From positions 89,826 to 153,825 of the forward strand of contig DATGSR010000064.1 of assembly GCA_035302405.1 (NCBI GenBank): DNA of 64,000 nucleotides, read 5' to 3'. Positions 41,156-49,432 of the stretch are shown in pieces (position 1 is the stretch's first letter; every line of letters begins with the position of its first letter). Source of the DNA: CALKWS01 sp035302405 (GTDB lineage: Bacteria > Actinomycetota > Actinomycetes > Actinomycetales > Beutenbergiaceae). The notes below the pieces were generated by a model. The model was given only the letters and a program-made list of their open reading frames with translations. It was not told the origin of the DNA and did no database searches. Both the position numbers and the translations under genes were made by a program.

Positions 41156-41212
41156 GGCAGCGACACGTGCCAGAGCGGCAGCGACACGTGCCAGAGCGGC
41201 AGCGAGACGTCC
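41156..41212. repeat. 21-bp tandem repeat upstream of ruvC
   Basis: Two perfect copies of GGCAGCGACACGTGCCAGAG+C (41156-41176, 41177-41197), then a partial third to 41212. Each full copy contains the palindrome CACGTG. It lies in the yebC-ruvC gap where a ruvC promoter would be expected. Confidence 0.9.
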
Positions 41213-41307
41213 TTGGGCGGACGTGAAGTGCCCGGGGCGATGCTGCCCAACCTCAGTCGCCCGCAGGCTGGGGGTGGTTCTTCATCACGTCCCGTTGGGC
41301 GGAACAA

Positions 41308-42063
41308 CTACACGTCGACGGCGGCCAGTACCTCGTCGGAGGCATCGAAGTTGGCGTACACGTTCTGCACGTCGTCGCTCTCATCGAGAGCGTCCAGGAG
41401 CCGTAGCACCTGGCGGGCGCCGTCCTCGTCCACCTCGATCTGGGTGGTGGGCACGAAAGAGATCTCCGCTGAGTCGTAGTCGATCTCGGCTTCCTGCAAC
41501 GCCGTACGCACCGGCACCAGGTCGGTGGCCTCGCTGATCACCTCGAACGCCTCACCGAGGTCGTTGACCTCCTCGGCCCCGGCATCCAGGACCGCCAGGA
41601 GCACGTCGTCCTCGGTCATACCCTCCCCCTTGGGCACGATCACCACGCCTTTGCGGTTGAAGAGGTAGGAGACGCTGCCGGGGTCGGCCAGGGACCCGCC
41701 GTTGCGGCTGAAGGCCACGCGCACATCGGAGGCCGCGCGGTTGCGGTTGTCCGTGAGGCACTCCACCAGCACCGCAATACCTCCGGGGGCGTAGCCCTCG
41801 TACATGATCGTCTCGTAGTCCGCGCCGCCCTCCTCCAGGCCGGAGCCGCGTTTGACGGCGCGTTCGATGTTGTCGTTGGGCACCGAGGACTTCTTGGCGA
41901 TCTGGATCGCGTCGTACAACGTGGGGTTGGCGGCCGGGTCCCCACCGCCGGTGCGGGCGGCGACTTCGATGTTCTTCACGAGTTTGGCGAACAACTTCCC
42001 GCGTTTGGCGTCGATTGCCGCCTTCTTGCGTTTCGTCGTCGCCCACTTTGAGTGACCGGCCAT
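41308..42063 (-). CDS. yebC: YebC/PmpR-family protein
   Basis: Conserved protein, variously described as a DNA-binding regulator and as a translation factor for difficult proline motifs. 251 residues. The N-terminal MAGHSKWATTKRKKAA and RAVKRGSG are diagnostic, with the GPGGIAV-like EGYAPGGIAVLVE and FEV…SEATDLVP segments. GGGAG lies close to the ATG. It sits upstream of ruvCAB, as widely conserved. Confidence 0.95.
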   Translation of the reverse strand: MAGHSKWATTKRKKAAIDAKRGKLFAKLVKNIEVAARTGGGDPAANPTLYDAIQIAKKSSVPNDNIERAVKRGSGLEEGGADYETIMYEGYAPGGIAVLVECLTDNRNRAASDVRVAFSRNGGSLADPGSVSYLFNRKGVVIVPKGEGMTEDDVLLAVLDAGAEEVNDLGEAFEVISEATDLVPVRTALQEAEIDYDSAEISFVPTTQIEVDEDGARQVLRLLDALDESDDVQNVYANFDASDEVLAAVDV

Positions 42064-42228
42064 ATCTCCCTACTTCATGCGCTCGGCCCTGGTGAAATCA
42101 CCTCGTGCCGAGCCGATCGATCGGATGCCATCCGGGTCGGCAGCCCTCCCCGACTCGGACCCTGGCGTTAGATTCTACCCGGCGGCGGTGCGTCAGGGCA
42201 GGGGCGCCGGCGTGCGACTGACCGCGTA

Positions 42229-42765
42229 TCAGCGGTCGCGCAGGTGCCGCACCTGACCGTCCCACCCCCGGAGCAGTTCCTGGGTCAACTCTGCCAGGCC
42301 GGCCGGGAATACCTCGACGTCCACCTCGTGCAGTTCCTCCAGGTCCCACCAGCGCAGTTCGTCCATGAAGGAGCGTTCGACGGCGGTCCACCCCTCGCGG
42401 TGCACCGGTGCGGGTCGATCGATGCGCGCCAGGAAGAATTCCTCGTCCTGGCGCACATGCTCGCGTTGGAAGTCGAAGACCGCTGAGCGGGCCAGCACGG
42501 GGCCCACCAGATCCTCCTCCGGGACGTGCAAGCCGGTCTCCTCGCGGACTTCCCGCACCGCCGCCTCCCGCGGGCTCTCCCCCGGGTCTATTCCACCGCC
42601 GAGGGTGAACCACCAGGTCCGCTCCGGTCGGTCCACGTCGTGGCCGCGCACCAGGAGCAGACGATCACGATCGTCCACCAACAGCACCCGCGCGGCCTCG
42701 CGGAAGTACACGCCGTCCGGGCCCCTTGTCCATCCAGGGCCCAAGTTGGTCTCGCGCGTTACCAA
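42229..42765 (-). CDS. NUDIX hydrolase
   Basis: 178 residues. The full Nudix box is present at about 56-78 (GGGIDPGESPREAAVREVREETG), in a domain that would hydrolyse a nucleoside diphosphate-linked substrate; the substrate is unknown. A WDLEELHEVDVEVFP segment follows. The start used is TTG 42763-42765, overlapping the pdxS stop; a TTG 21 nt downstream is an alternative and neither has a strong ribosome site. It occupies the place where pdxT often follows pdxS. Confidence 0.88.
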   Translation of the reverse strand: MVTRETNLGPGWTRGPDGVYFREAARVLLVDDRDRLLLVRGHDVDRPERTWWFTLGGGIDPGESPREAAVREVREETGLHVPEEDLVGPVLARSAVFDFQREHVRQDEEFFLARIDRPAPVHREGWTAVERSFMDELRWWDLEELHEVDVEVFPAGLAELTQELLRGWDGQVRHLRDR

Positions 42766-43658
42766 CCGCGCTCGGACAACCGATGCGGCACTGGGCTGTC
42801 CTCGACGTTCAACCCGACCATGGCCTCGCCGAGACCGCGGGAGACCTTGGCGATCTCGGCCGGGTCGTCGTATGCCCGGGTGGCCTGGACGATCGCCTCG
42901 GCCCGCTGGGCCGGGTTGCCCGACTTGAAGATGCCCGAGCCCACGAACACACCTTCGGCGCCGAGTTGCATCATCAGCGCCGCGTCCGCAGGTGTGGCGA
43001 TGCCGCCGGCAGTGAAGAGCACGACCGGCAGCCGGCCGGTTTCGGCTACCTCACGCACGAGATCGTAGGGAGCCTGCAACTCCTTGGCGGCGACGTACAA
43101 CTCATCCTTGGGCAGGGAGGACAGCCGGGCGATCTCGGTGCGGATGGTGCGCATGTGTTGGACGGCATTGGACACATCACCGGTGCCGGCCTCACCTTTG
43201 GACCGGATCATGGCAGCGCCCTCGTTGATGCGCCGCAGCGCCTCCCCCAGGTTCGTGGCGCCGCAGACAAACGGCACCTCGAAGGCGGACTTGTCGATGT
43301 GGTTGGCGTAGTCGGCAGGGCTGAGCACCTCCGACTCGTCGATGAAGTCCACCCCGAGGGCCTGCAGCACCTGGGCCTCGACGAAATGACCGATACGGGC
43401 TTTGGCCATCACCGGGATGGAGACGGCGTTGATGATCCCGTCGATCATGTCCGGGTCGCTCATTCTCGAAATCCCGCCCTGGGCGCGGATATCGGCGGGC
43501 ACCCGTTCCAATGCCATCACGGCAACGGCGCCCGCGTCTTCGGCGATCCTCGCCTGCTCGGGGGTGACGACGTCCATAATCACCCCGCCCTTGAGCATGT
43601 CCGCGACGCCGTGCTCGGCGCGGCCGGACCCGGCCGTTGGGGTGGGGACTTCTGCCAC
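42759..43658 (-). CDS. pdxS: Pyridoxal 5'-phosphate synthase lyase subunit PdxS
   Basis: Makes PLP from ribose 5-phosphate, glyceraldehyde 3-phosphate and ammonia. 299 residues from the GTG at 43656-43658. LKGGVIMDVV, MALERVPADIRA, MAKARIGHFVEAQ and RSKGEAGTGDV with the catalytic lysines are intact. A TTG nine nt upstream keeps the frame, but GGAGG directly touches it; the same GGAGG lies 9 nt before the GTG, so GTG is better. The ammonia-supplying subunit PdxT is not found in the window. Confidence 0.95.
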   Translation of the reverse strand: MAEVPTPTAGSGRAEHGVADMLKGGVIMDVVTPEQARIAEDAGAVAVMALERVPADIRAQGGISRMSDPDMIDGIINAVSIPVMAKARIGHFVEAQVLQALGVDFIDESEVLSPADYANHIDKSAFEVPFVCGATNLGEALRRINEGAAMIRSKGEAGTGDVSNAVQHMRTIRTEIARLSSLPKDELYVAAKELQAPYDLVREVAETGRLPVVLFTAGGIATPADAALMMQLGAEGVFVGSGIFKSGNPAQRAEAIVQATRAYDDPAEIAKVSRGLGEAMVGLNVEDSPVPHRLSERGW

Positions 43659-43707
43659 GGTTGTCAACCTCCGTGCTAAAGACGTTTGGGCCGGTCGGCC
43701 GCAGGCC

Positions 43708-43735
43708 AGTCTACGCCTCTTTCGGCGGTGTTTCA
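43708..43735 (-). promoter_or_regulatory. Likely pdxS promoter
   Basis: On the minus strand TGAAAC (43730-43735), a 16-nt spacer and TAGACT (43708-43713), giving a leader of about 45 nt before the GTG start. Confidence 0.48.
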
Positions 43736-43823
43736 GTCCCCGCCGCCCGGCAGGCTGGAACTGGGAGGGTCAAGTTGGCGGGCGTCGATGGACGTCAGCG
43801 GGGTCGATGCACGCTGACTGATG

Positions 43824-45326
43824 TCAACGACGGCGCTGAGCGTGGGCCACGAAGGTCTGGCGGTCGCGCTGTAGTTGGTTGAGCAACTCGTGCTCACTAC
43901 GGTGGGCGCGTTTCTGTCCCCTCCCGCTGACCACGTGTTGACGGTGGTAGGCCAGTTCCGTCGCGTCACGCTGGAAGTTGCGCATCGCTTCATTGGCGGC
44001 CGGCCCGAAACCGCTCGCCCATTGGCGCGCCTGGGATCGAGCGCGCAGGGAGGCGAGCATGTCCACCTCGTGCCAGGCGAACCAACCTGCGCGGGCGTAT
44101 TCGGTGAGACGGGCACGCACCACTCCGGCTTCCTGACGGCGCAGCCAGACCATCAACCCGATGGTGGCGGCGAACAGGGGCACCTGGACCACCAGGTACA
44201 GAATCAGGAACGCCTCCCCTGCCACCGCGCTGCCGTTCCACAAGGCGTGCAGCAACATGGCCGCAATGAGACCCGCCGGGAAGGCCAGCCCCACAGCCAC
44301 GCCGTTGGAGCGGCGTGCGGCCATCCCCAGAGCGATACCGACGCAGGCGGAGAACAATGCGTGCGCGAACGGCGAGAAGACGCCTCTCATCACGAACACC
44401 AGCCAGACCGTCTCCTGGCTGGTGGCGAAGTACAGGATGTTCTCGGTGAACGCGAAACCGGCGCCGACCGTCGCAGCGTAGACCACGCCGTCCACCGGCC
44501 CGTCGAAGTGCTCGCGCCGCAGGAGGAAGATCGCAAGGATGCCAAGCCCCTTGGTGATTTCCTCCACCACGGGGGCCACCACCACAGCGCCGATGACCTC
44601 CGCCCGGGCGGGATCGCCCGTCGCCTCGAAGATGTTGACCACGATCGCCGAGTTGATCCAATACGACGACAGGGCGGAGACGCCTGCTCCCCACAGCAAC
44701 GCAACCGCGAGCAGCGATTTGGGCTCCGGTTCCCACCGGTCCAGCCACCGCACTCCGGCCAGCACGATCATCAGCGGCACCAGAGCCAGCAGGAAGCCTG
44801 CGACGGTGGCCGAGACCCCGGTCTGGAACAGGATGATGCTGATCAGGATGAGCAGCATCAGCCCGCCGGCGCTGTAGCCCATCCAATTGAAGACCCACCG
44901 GTTGCTCGGTGGCTGTCCCGGGGTCCAGACCTGGTCCAGTTGACCGGCGGGGTTGGGGGGCGGGGCGTACGACGCCCGCATCGTGCCGTATTCAGCCGGG
45001 GACGGCGCCAGCCCACGCGGGCGCACCGGCCGCGGGTAGGTGTGGCCGGTCGCCGCCGACCGCACCCCTTGCGGCGGGTGCTGGGCGGAGGCCGTGCCCT
45101 GAGGCCAGGTCTGGGGCGGATGCACGCCGCCCTGGGCCGGCGCATGACTCTGGGGCGGATGCACGCCGCCCTGGGCCGGGGCCTGACCCTGGGGCGGAGG
45201 CACGCCCCCGGCAGCCGGGGCATGACCTTGAGGCGTCGATCCGCCTTGGGTTACCGGCGCTGAGGGCGTGCGATACGGGTCAGGGGCAGCAGGTTGCTGA
45301 CCGGGCGGGGGATAGTGCTGCGGCAT
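43824..45326 (-). CDS. PrsW-type intramembrane protease with proline-rich N-terminal tail
   Basis: 500 residues. About 145 N-terminal residues are Pro/Gln/Gly-rich, with three 13-residue repeats (QGGVHPPQ-type) at about 33-72. The membrane core has eight or so helices. Conserved PrsW features are VVEEITKGLG with the glutamate pair, FAFTENILYF, FSPFAHALFS and LLHALWN. A basic, helical 100-residue C terminus follows. In Bacillus PrsW cleaves an anti-sigma factor; no anti-sigma gene is adjacent here. The ATG has TAGGCT 6 nt upstream. Confidence 0.9.
   Translation of the reverse strand: MPQHYPPPGQQPAAPDPYRTPSAPVTQGGSTPQGHAPAAGGVPPPQGQAPAQGGVHPPQSHAPAQGGVHPPQTWPQGTASAQHPPQGVRSAATGHTYPRPVRPRGLAPSPAEYGTMRASYAPPPNPAGQLDQVWTPGQPPSNRWVFNWMGYSAGGLMLLILISIILFQTGVSATVAGFLLALVPLMIVLAGVRWLDRWEPEPKSLLAVALLWGAGVSALSSYWINSAIVVNIFEATGDPARAEVIGAVVVAPVVEEITKGLGILAIFLLRREHFDGPVDGVVYAATVGAGFAFTENILYFATSQETVWLVFVMRGVFSPFAHALFSACVGIALGMAARRSNGVAVGLAFPAGLIAAMLLHALWNGSAVAGEAFLILYLVVQVPLFAATIGLMVWLRRQEAGVVRARLTEYARAGWFAWHEVDMLASLRARSQARQWASGFGPAANEAMRNFQRDATELAYHRQHVVSGRGQKRAHRSEHELLNQLQRDRQTFVAHAQRRR
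45112..45228 (-). repeat. Three 39-bp in-frame tandem repeats in the PrsW gene
   Basis: Units at 45112-45150, 45151-45189 and 45190-45228. The first two differ at only a few bases and the third is more diverged. They encode the 13-residue proline-rich repeats of the cytoplasmic tail. Confidence 0.85.
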
Positions 45327-45332
45327 GGGCTC

Positions 45333-45338
45333 AGCCTA
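45333..45338 (-). promoter_or_regulatory. -10-like TAGGCT, 6 nt before the PrsW start
   Basis: The minus strand reads CCGTAGGCTGAGCCC and then ATG. It has the same hexamer and spacing as the rarA and SatD-like genes. Confidence 0.5.
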
Positions 45339-45348
45339 CGGCTCCGGT

Positions 45349-45903
45349 TCACACCGGCGCGTCATCCATTTCGAACGTACGGGGCAGCGCTGCTCGTCCG
45401 GCGAGCCGGAAGAGCCGCACCAGAGTAAGCCGGCGGATGTGGTGGATCTGGACAACCGCGTCATTGTGGAACCGTCGGGCCAGTTGGACCCGGTCATGGC
45501 TGTGGCGCAGTCGATCGATCGCCTCGGCGGCTTCGGGGCTTCGCGGGGGCAGGCCCGGATCGGTCTCGTCCAACGCGGTCCGTAGCGTCCGGGTGAGTTC
45601 GCTTTCGACCAAGCCGCGCTCGGCCCGGGCCTGAGCGGAGTCGTCATCGCCCACGATTCGTGCCGCCCGCATCGATCCCAGCGCCGCGTCTGCCACCAGT
45701 ACCGCACTGGCGGGGTCGAGCAGCCCGTCGGCTGCCACTTCCGCAGCGATGTCGGCTCTGCGAACCAACTGCGCTTCCAACACCGCCCGAGTCTGGAATT
45801 CCCGGCGATGCAGCCGGTCCAGGCGCTGCGCGACGCTCCAGAGCACCACCCCGACCAGGGCCAGGACCGCCAGGATAAGGAGTACGATCTCGGCGGCGCT
45901 CAC
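45349..45903 (-). CDS. Membrane protein with LemA-like C terminus, next to pimA
   Basis: 184 residues from GTG 45901-45903, which overlaps the pimA stop by 4 nt; a start 18 nt earlier would overlap more. One N-terminal membrane segment (about 3-22) precedes a helical body. The C terminus RFHNDAVVQIHHIRR…LFRLAGRAALPRTFE resembles the end of LemA proteins. A conserved membrane protein also follows pimA in mycobacteria. Its role in lipid or envelope synthesis is inferred from position only. Confidence 0.78.
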   Translation of the reverse strand: MSAAEIVLLILAVLALVGVVLWSVAQRLDRLHRREFQTRAVLEAQLVRRADIAAEVAADGLLDPASAVLVADAALGSMRAARIVGDDDSAQARAERGLVESELTRTLRTALDETDPGLPPRSPEAAEAIDRLRHSHDRVQLARRFHNDAVVQIHHIRRLTLVRLFRLAGRAALPRTFEMDDAPV

Positions 45904-47066
45904 CGTTTCCGCCCGAACCACTCACGCACACCCGATAACGCGGGCCGGGAGTCCACCGCCTCCGCGTCGGTCACCATCGTGTAGACGTCTCGGATCTGGG
46001 CGGCGACCACATTCCAGTCGTACCGCTGCGCGACCTGGGTGGCATATTCCCGCCGCGTCCGGGCCCCCTCGGGGTCACTCAAGGCAGTGGTGATCACTTC
46101 GGCGAGGTGCTGGGCGTCACCGGTGCGGAACAGGTAACCGCCCTCGTCGCCGTCAAGCACCCGGCGGAAGGCCGGCAGGTCGGAGGCCACCACCAGCGCC
46201 CCGGCGCTGATCGCCTCGACCAACACGATGCCGAAACTCTCACCCCCGGTCTGCGGGGCCACATAGATATCCACCGACGACAGCAGTGCCGCCTTGTCAC
46301 GCTCCTCCAGCGCCCCCAAGAACTCCACCGAGTCCCCGTAGACACCCAGATGCGCGCGCGCCTCGGCCGCATCACCTCGGCCCGCGATGAGAAACCGCGC
46401 GCCCGGGTAGCGCTCCAGGACCGCACCCACGGCCCCGGCCAACACGTGCAGACCCTTGCGTGGTTCATCCAGGCGGCCCAGGAACGCGATCGTGGGTCGT
46501 TCGCTGGTGCCGATCCACTCCTGGGAGCCCCGGGCACGTGCGAACCGGGCGGTGTACACCCCGTTCGGGATGATGACCGCGTCTCCTCCCACGTGATCGA
46601 CCACTGTTCGGCGGGCGTCCTCACTGACGGCGATCCGCGCCCGGATCCGTTCCAGCCCGGGCCGCACCAGCGGGTAGGCGACCTGCAGCGCGCGGGAGCG
46701 GGTCTGAGCGGAGTGGAACGTCGCCACTACTGGCGCCTCGGCCATGTGCAGGGCGATCAGGCCAACGGACGGCGGCAGAGGTTCGTGGATATGTACGACG
46801 TCGAAATCACCGGCTTCCAGCCATCGTTGCGTGCGGGCGGCAACCACTGGTCCGAAACTGAGCCGGGCGACCGACCCGTTGTACCGCACCGGCAGGGCCC
46901 GGCCGGTGGAGGTCACATACTCGGGCACCTCGGTCTCCTCATCGGCCGGGGCGAGCACCTGCACCTCGTCACCGAACTCGAGGAGTTTCTCGGCCAAGTC
47001 CCGCACATGGAACTGCACCCCGCCGGGCACGTCCACCGAGTAGGGGCAGACCAACCCGATCCTCAT
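45900..47066 (-). CDS. pimA: Phosphatidyl-myo-inositol mannosyltransferase PimA
   Basis: GDP-mannose-dependent GT4 enzyme adding the first mannose to phosphatidylinositol at the inner membrane face. 388 residues. The N-terminal YSVDVPGGVQFHVRDLAEKL, the membrane-binding basic region near 60-80, FLGRLDEPRKGL and the nucleotide-sugar motif GESFGIVLVEAISAG are present. It overlaps the acyltransferase gene by 4 nt. The order pgsA-acyltransferase-pimA matches the known PIM operon. Confidence 0.93.
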   Translation of the reverse strand: MRIGLVCPYSVDVPGGVQFHVRDLAEKLLEFGDEVQVLAPADEETEVPEYVTSTGRALPVRYNGSVARLSFGPVVAARTQRWLEAGDFDVVHIHEPLPPSVGLIALHMAEAPVVATFHSAQTRSRALQVAYPLVRPGLERIRARIAVSEDARRTVVDHVGGDAVIIPNGVYTARFARARGSQEWIGTSERPTIAFLGRLDEPRKGLHVLAGAVGAVLERYPGARFLIAGRGDAAEARAHLGVYGDSVEFLGALEERDKAALLSSVDIYVAPQTGGESFGIVLVEAISAGALVVASDLPAFRRVLDGDEGGYLFRTGDAQHLAEVITTALSDPEGARTRREYATQVAQRYDWNVVAAQIRDVYTMVTDAEAVDSRPALSGVREWFGRKR

Positions 47067-48136
47067 CGCGTTGCCTCCTCCCCCGGCACCTCGTCAGTAT
47101 TCCCCGGCTTCTCATGATGGGGCGCGGACCCGCCCGGCGGCACCTCGCCGTCGACCGCGTTGCCTTCGGAGGCCGCATGATCGTCCTCGGAAGCCGCCTG
47201 TCTGGCGTGAGACCGGGCCAGGCGGGCTTGATCCAGGTCCGCGGTGAACACCTTCGACAGCATGTGCCACTGCTCAGGGTAGCGACGTACCTGTGCCATC
47301 AGGACATCGACCCATCGCTGGGTGAGCGCCTGGATCCGTTGGTCGGCGGGGGTGTCGTCGGGAATCTCGATATCGGTGAACTCCCCCACCACTCCCCACG
47401 GGGATCCGGCCAGTTTTCGGGCGCGGCCGCGGAGCCGTTCATGGCGCAGGAACACGTGGACCAAAGGGACGCGAAGGTCCTCGGAGAGGACCGCTGGACC
47501 AGCCGCCACCCGCATCTGATGCCGGCCCACGTCAACCACGATGCTGCTGCGGCTCAAGTCCCGGTCGGCAAGCAGCGGCACCAGGTAAGTCTGTTCGCGG
47601 GCCTTGCGGGCGAGCGTGGGTAGCACCGCGCCGTCCTTGGACAGCCCGAGCACGTCCATGCCCAGTTCGGCCCGAAACTCTTGGAACTGAGCGAACAACT
47701 CCGGCGGTTCAAGCACTTCGGCCACCGTGAGGACCCGGGCCAGATGCCGCCCGCACCAGGCCCCCGCCAGGTCCCAGTTTCCAGTGTGGCCAAGCGCTGC
47801 CACCACGCTGCGGCCCGCTGCCAGATGGCGGCGGGCCCGGGAGTCGTTGACGAGGCGAACTCGGTGTCGCAACTGGTGTTCCGGGACTGCGGTCAGCGTG
47901 AACGCCTCCGCGTAGTAACGCAGGTAGGCGCGCATTCCCCGGCGGCTCACGCGTCGCAGCGCGCGCCGGCCGAGGTCCGGCCGTACCCTCGCGAGGTTGC
48001 GTTCCAATTGCCGCACCGCGGCGGGTCGCAGCAAGTGCACCACCTGGGCGATGACATCGAAACACCCCCGCACGAGCCACTCCGGAATACGCGGTAGTGC
48101 CCGCCAGGCGAACATGATGATGCCCGCGGTGTTCAT
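47063..48136 (-). CDS. Phosphatidylinositol mannoside acyltransferase (LpxL/HtrB superfamily)
   Basis: Probably acylates the mannose of PIM, as mycobacterial PatA does. 357 residues from ATG 48134-48136, which overlaps the pgsA stop. The HxxxxD acyltransferase motif is HTGNWD at about 122-127, with a later VPLLADRDLSRSS segment. An extra charged tail of about 45 residues ends the protein. The frame is open further upstream inside pgsA but has no family similarity there. Confidence 0.9.
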   Translation of the reverse strand: MNTAGIIMFAWRALPRIPEWLVRGCFDVIAQVVHLLRPAAVRQLERNLARVRPDLGRRALRRVSRRGMRAYLRYYAEAFTLTAVPEHQLRHRVRLVNDSRARRHLAAGRSVVAALGHTGNWDLAGAWCGRHLARVLTVAEVLEPPELFAQFQEFRAELGMDVLGLSKDGAVLPTLARKAREQTYLVPLLADRDLSRSSIVVDVGRHQMRVAAGPAVLSEDLRVPLVHVFLRHERLRGRARKLAGSPWGVVGEFTDIEIPDDTPADQRIQALTQRWVDVLMAQVRRYPEQWHMLSKVFTADLDQARLARSHARQAASEDDHAASEGNAVDGEVPPGGSAPHHEKPGNTDEVPGEEATR

Positions 48137-48750
48137 CGGCGTTGCTCCTGCTGCCAGACGGCGCGGATGCGTTGGAAGATGGTCAACATGCTCGCCAACG
48201 CCAGCAGCCCCAGCGCGCCGACCAGCACCCACGGGGAAGCACCCAGGCCGACCGCGAAGACTGCCACGAGTGTGACCACCAACCGGTCAGCCCGTTCGGC
48301 CAGGCCGACCTTGGCGGAACGTCCAAGAGACTCCGCCTTGGCCCGGGCATAGGAGACCGTGAGGCCCAGCGCCATGCACACCGCGGCAGCAGCGGCCCCC
48401 GGCGCCACCACGTCGGCGGGGGCGAAGCGCACGAAGTAGATCAACACCCCGAGGAATACCGCGGAGTCGGCGAGCCGGTCCAGGGTGGAGTCCAGGAACG
48501 CTCCGAAATTCGTGGGGCCCTCCCCCTCCCGTGCCATCACCCCGTCCAGGGAGTCGGTGAGCAGGATGAGACCCAACACGATCGGCCCGATGACCAGTTG
48601 CCCGGTACCCAGGAGCACCAGGGCAGCGATCGCAGACAGCACCGTCCCGGTTACCGAAATGGTGTTGGGGCCCACCCCGCGGCGGAGCAACCAGCGCGCC
48701 ACCGGACGAAAGATCCTGGTTGTTGCCCCCCGGCCATAGTTGCCGAGCAC
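48133..48750 (-). CDS. pgsA: Phosphatidylinositol phosphate synthase (CDP-alcohol phosphatidyltransferase)
   Basis: Transfers phosphatidyl from CDP-diacylglycerol to inositol 1-phosphate, the actinobacterial route to phosphatidylinositol. 205 residues, six membrane helices. The family signature D-x2-D-G-x2-A-R-x8-G-x3-D-x3-D is complete (DSLDGVMAR … GAFLDSTLD). Context with pimA favours inositol phosphate over glycerol phosphate as acceptor. It lies 3 nt after the HIT gene. Confidence 0.92.
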   Translation of the reverse strand: MLGNYGRGATTRIFRPVARWLLRRGVGPNTISVTGTVLSAIAALVLLGTGQLVIGPIVLGLILLTDSLDGVMAREGEGPTNFGAFLDSTLDRLADSAVFLGVLIYFVRFAPADVVAPGAAAAAVCMALGLTVSYARAKAESLGRSAKVGLAERADRLVVTLVAVFAVGLGASPWVLVGALGLLALASMLTIFQRIRAVWQQEQRR

Positions 48751-48753
48751 GCC

Positions 48754-49317
48754 TCAGTCCGTCCACGCGTCGGCCAGCGCGCTGCGGGTGTCGGCCAGCA
48801 GTTCCGGTAGCGCCTTGGTGCGTCCGACTATCGGCAAGAAATTGGAATCGCCTTCCCATCGGGGCACCACATGCTGATGGGCGTGCGCAGCGACACCGGC
48901 ACCGGCGCTGTGCCCGGCGTTCATGCCCAGATTGAAGCCGTGGGCTCCTTTGGCGCGCCTGAGCACCTGCATCGCCCTGGCAGTGAGGTCGACCATCTCG
49001 TGACGTTCAGCGGTGGTCAGGTCCGTCAGGTCCGGCACGTGCCGGTAGGGACAGATCAGCAGATGCCCGGGGTTGTAGGGGAACAGGTTCAGCACCACGT
49101 AGCACTGCTCGGACCGGGTCACGATGAGCGAGTCCTCATCGGGCTGGCCGGGGGCGCGGCAGAACGGACAGTCCGCACCGGCTTCGTCACTGCGGGGTTT
49201 GGCCTCGCCGTCGATATAGGCCATCCGGTGCGGGGTCCATAGTCGTTGATAGGCATCCGGTACGGCCGGGACCGCACCGGGATCGGTGCGCTCGGGTTCC
49301 TCAGACGCGTTCGACAT
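48754..49317 (-). CDS. HIT-family nucleotide hydrolase/phosphorylase (Ap4A-type)
   Basis: 187 residues. The histidine triad is HAHQHVVPRW at about 143-152. CPFC at about 50-53 with later histidine fits the zinc site of actinobacterial Ap4A phosphorylases. LNLFPYNPGHLLICPYRHV is conserved. It lies between thrS and pgsA as in mycobacteria. Acts on dinucleoside polyphosphates by family; the exact substrate is unproven. Confidence 0.92.
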   Translation of the reverse strand: MSNASEEPERTDPGAVPAVPDAYQRLWTPHRMAYIDGEAKPRSDEAGADCPFCRAPGQPDEDSLIVTRSEQCYVVLNLFPYNPGHLLICPYRHVPDLTDLTTAERHEMVDLTARAMQVLRRAKGAHGFNLGMNAGHSAGAGVAAHAHQHVVPRWEGDSNFLPIVGRTKALPELLADTRSALADAWTD

Positions 49318-49432
49318 AGGCCCGATCCTACGGATGGCCCGCGGTCAGGACATGCACACCGCGCCGCAGCAGGCGCCACCGGGTCACTTCGGCACGGTGG
49401 AACCAGGTGGCGCGCTGCCTTGTTTCGAGAAC

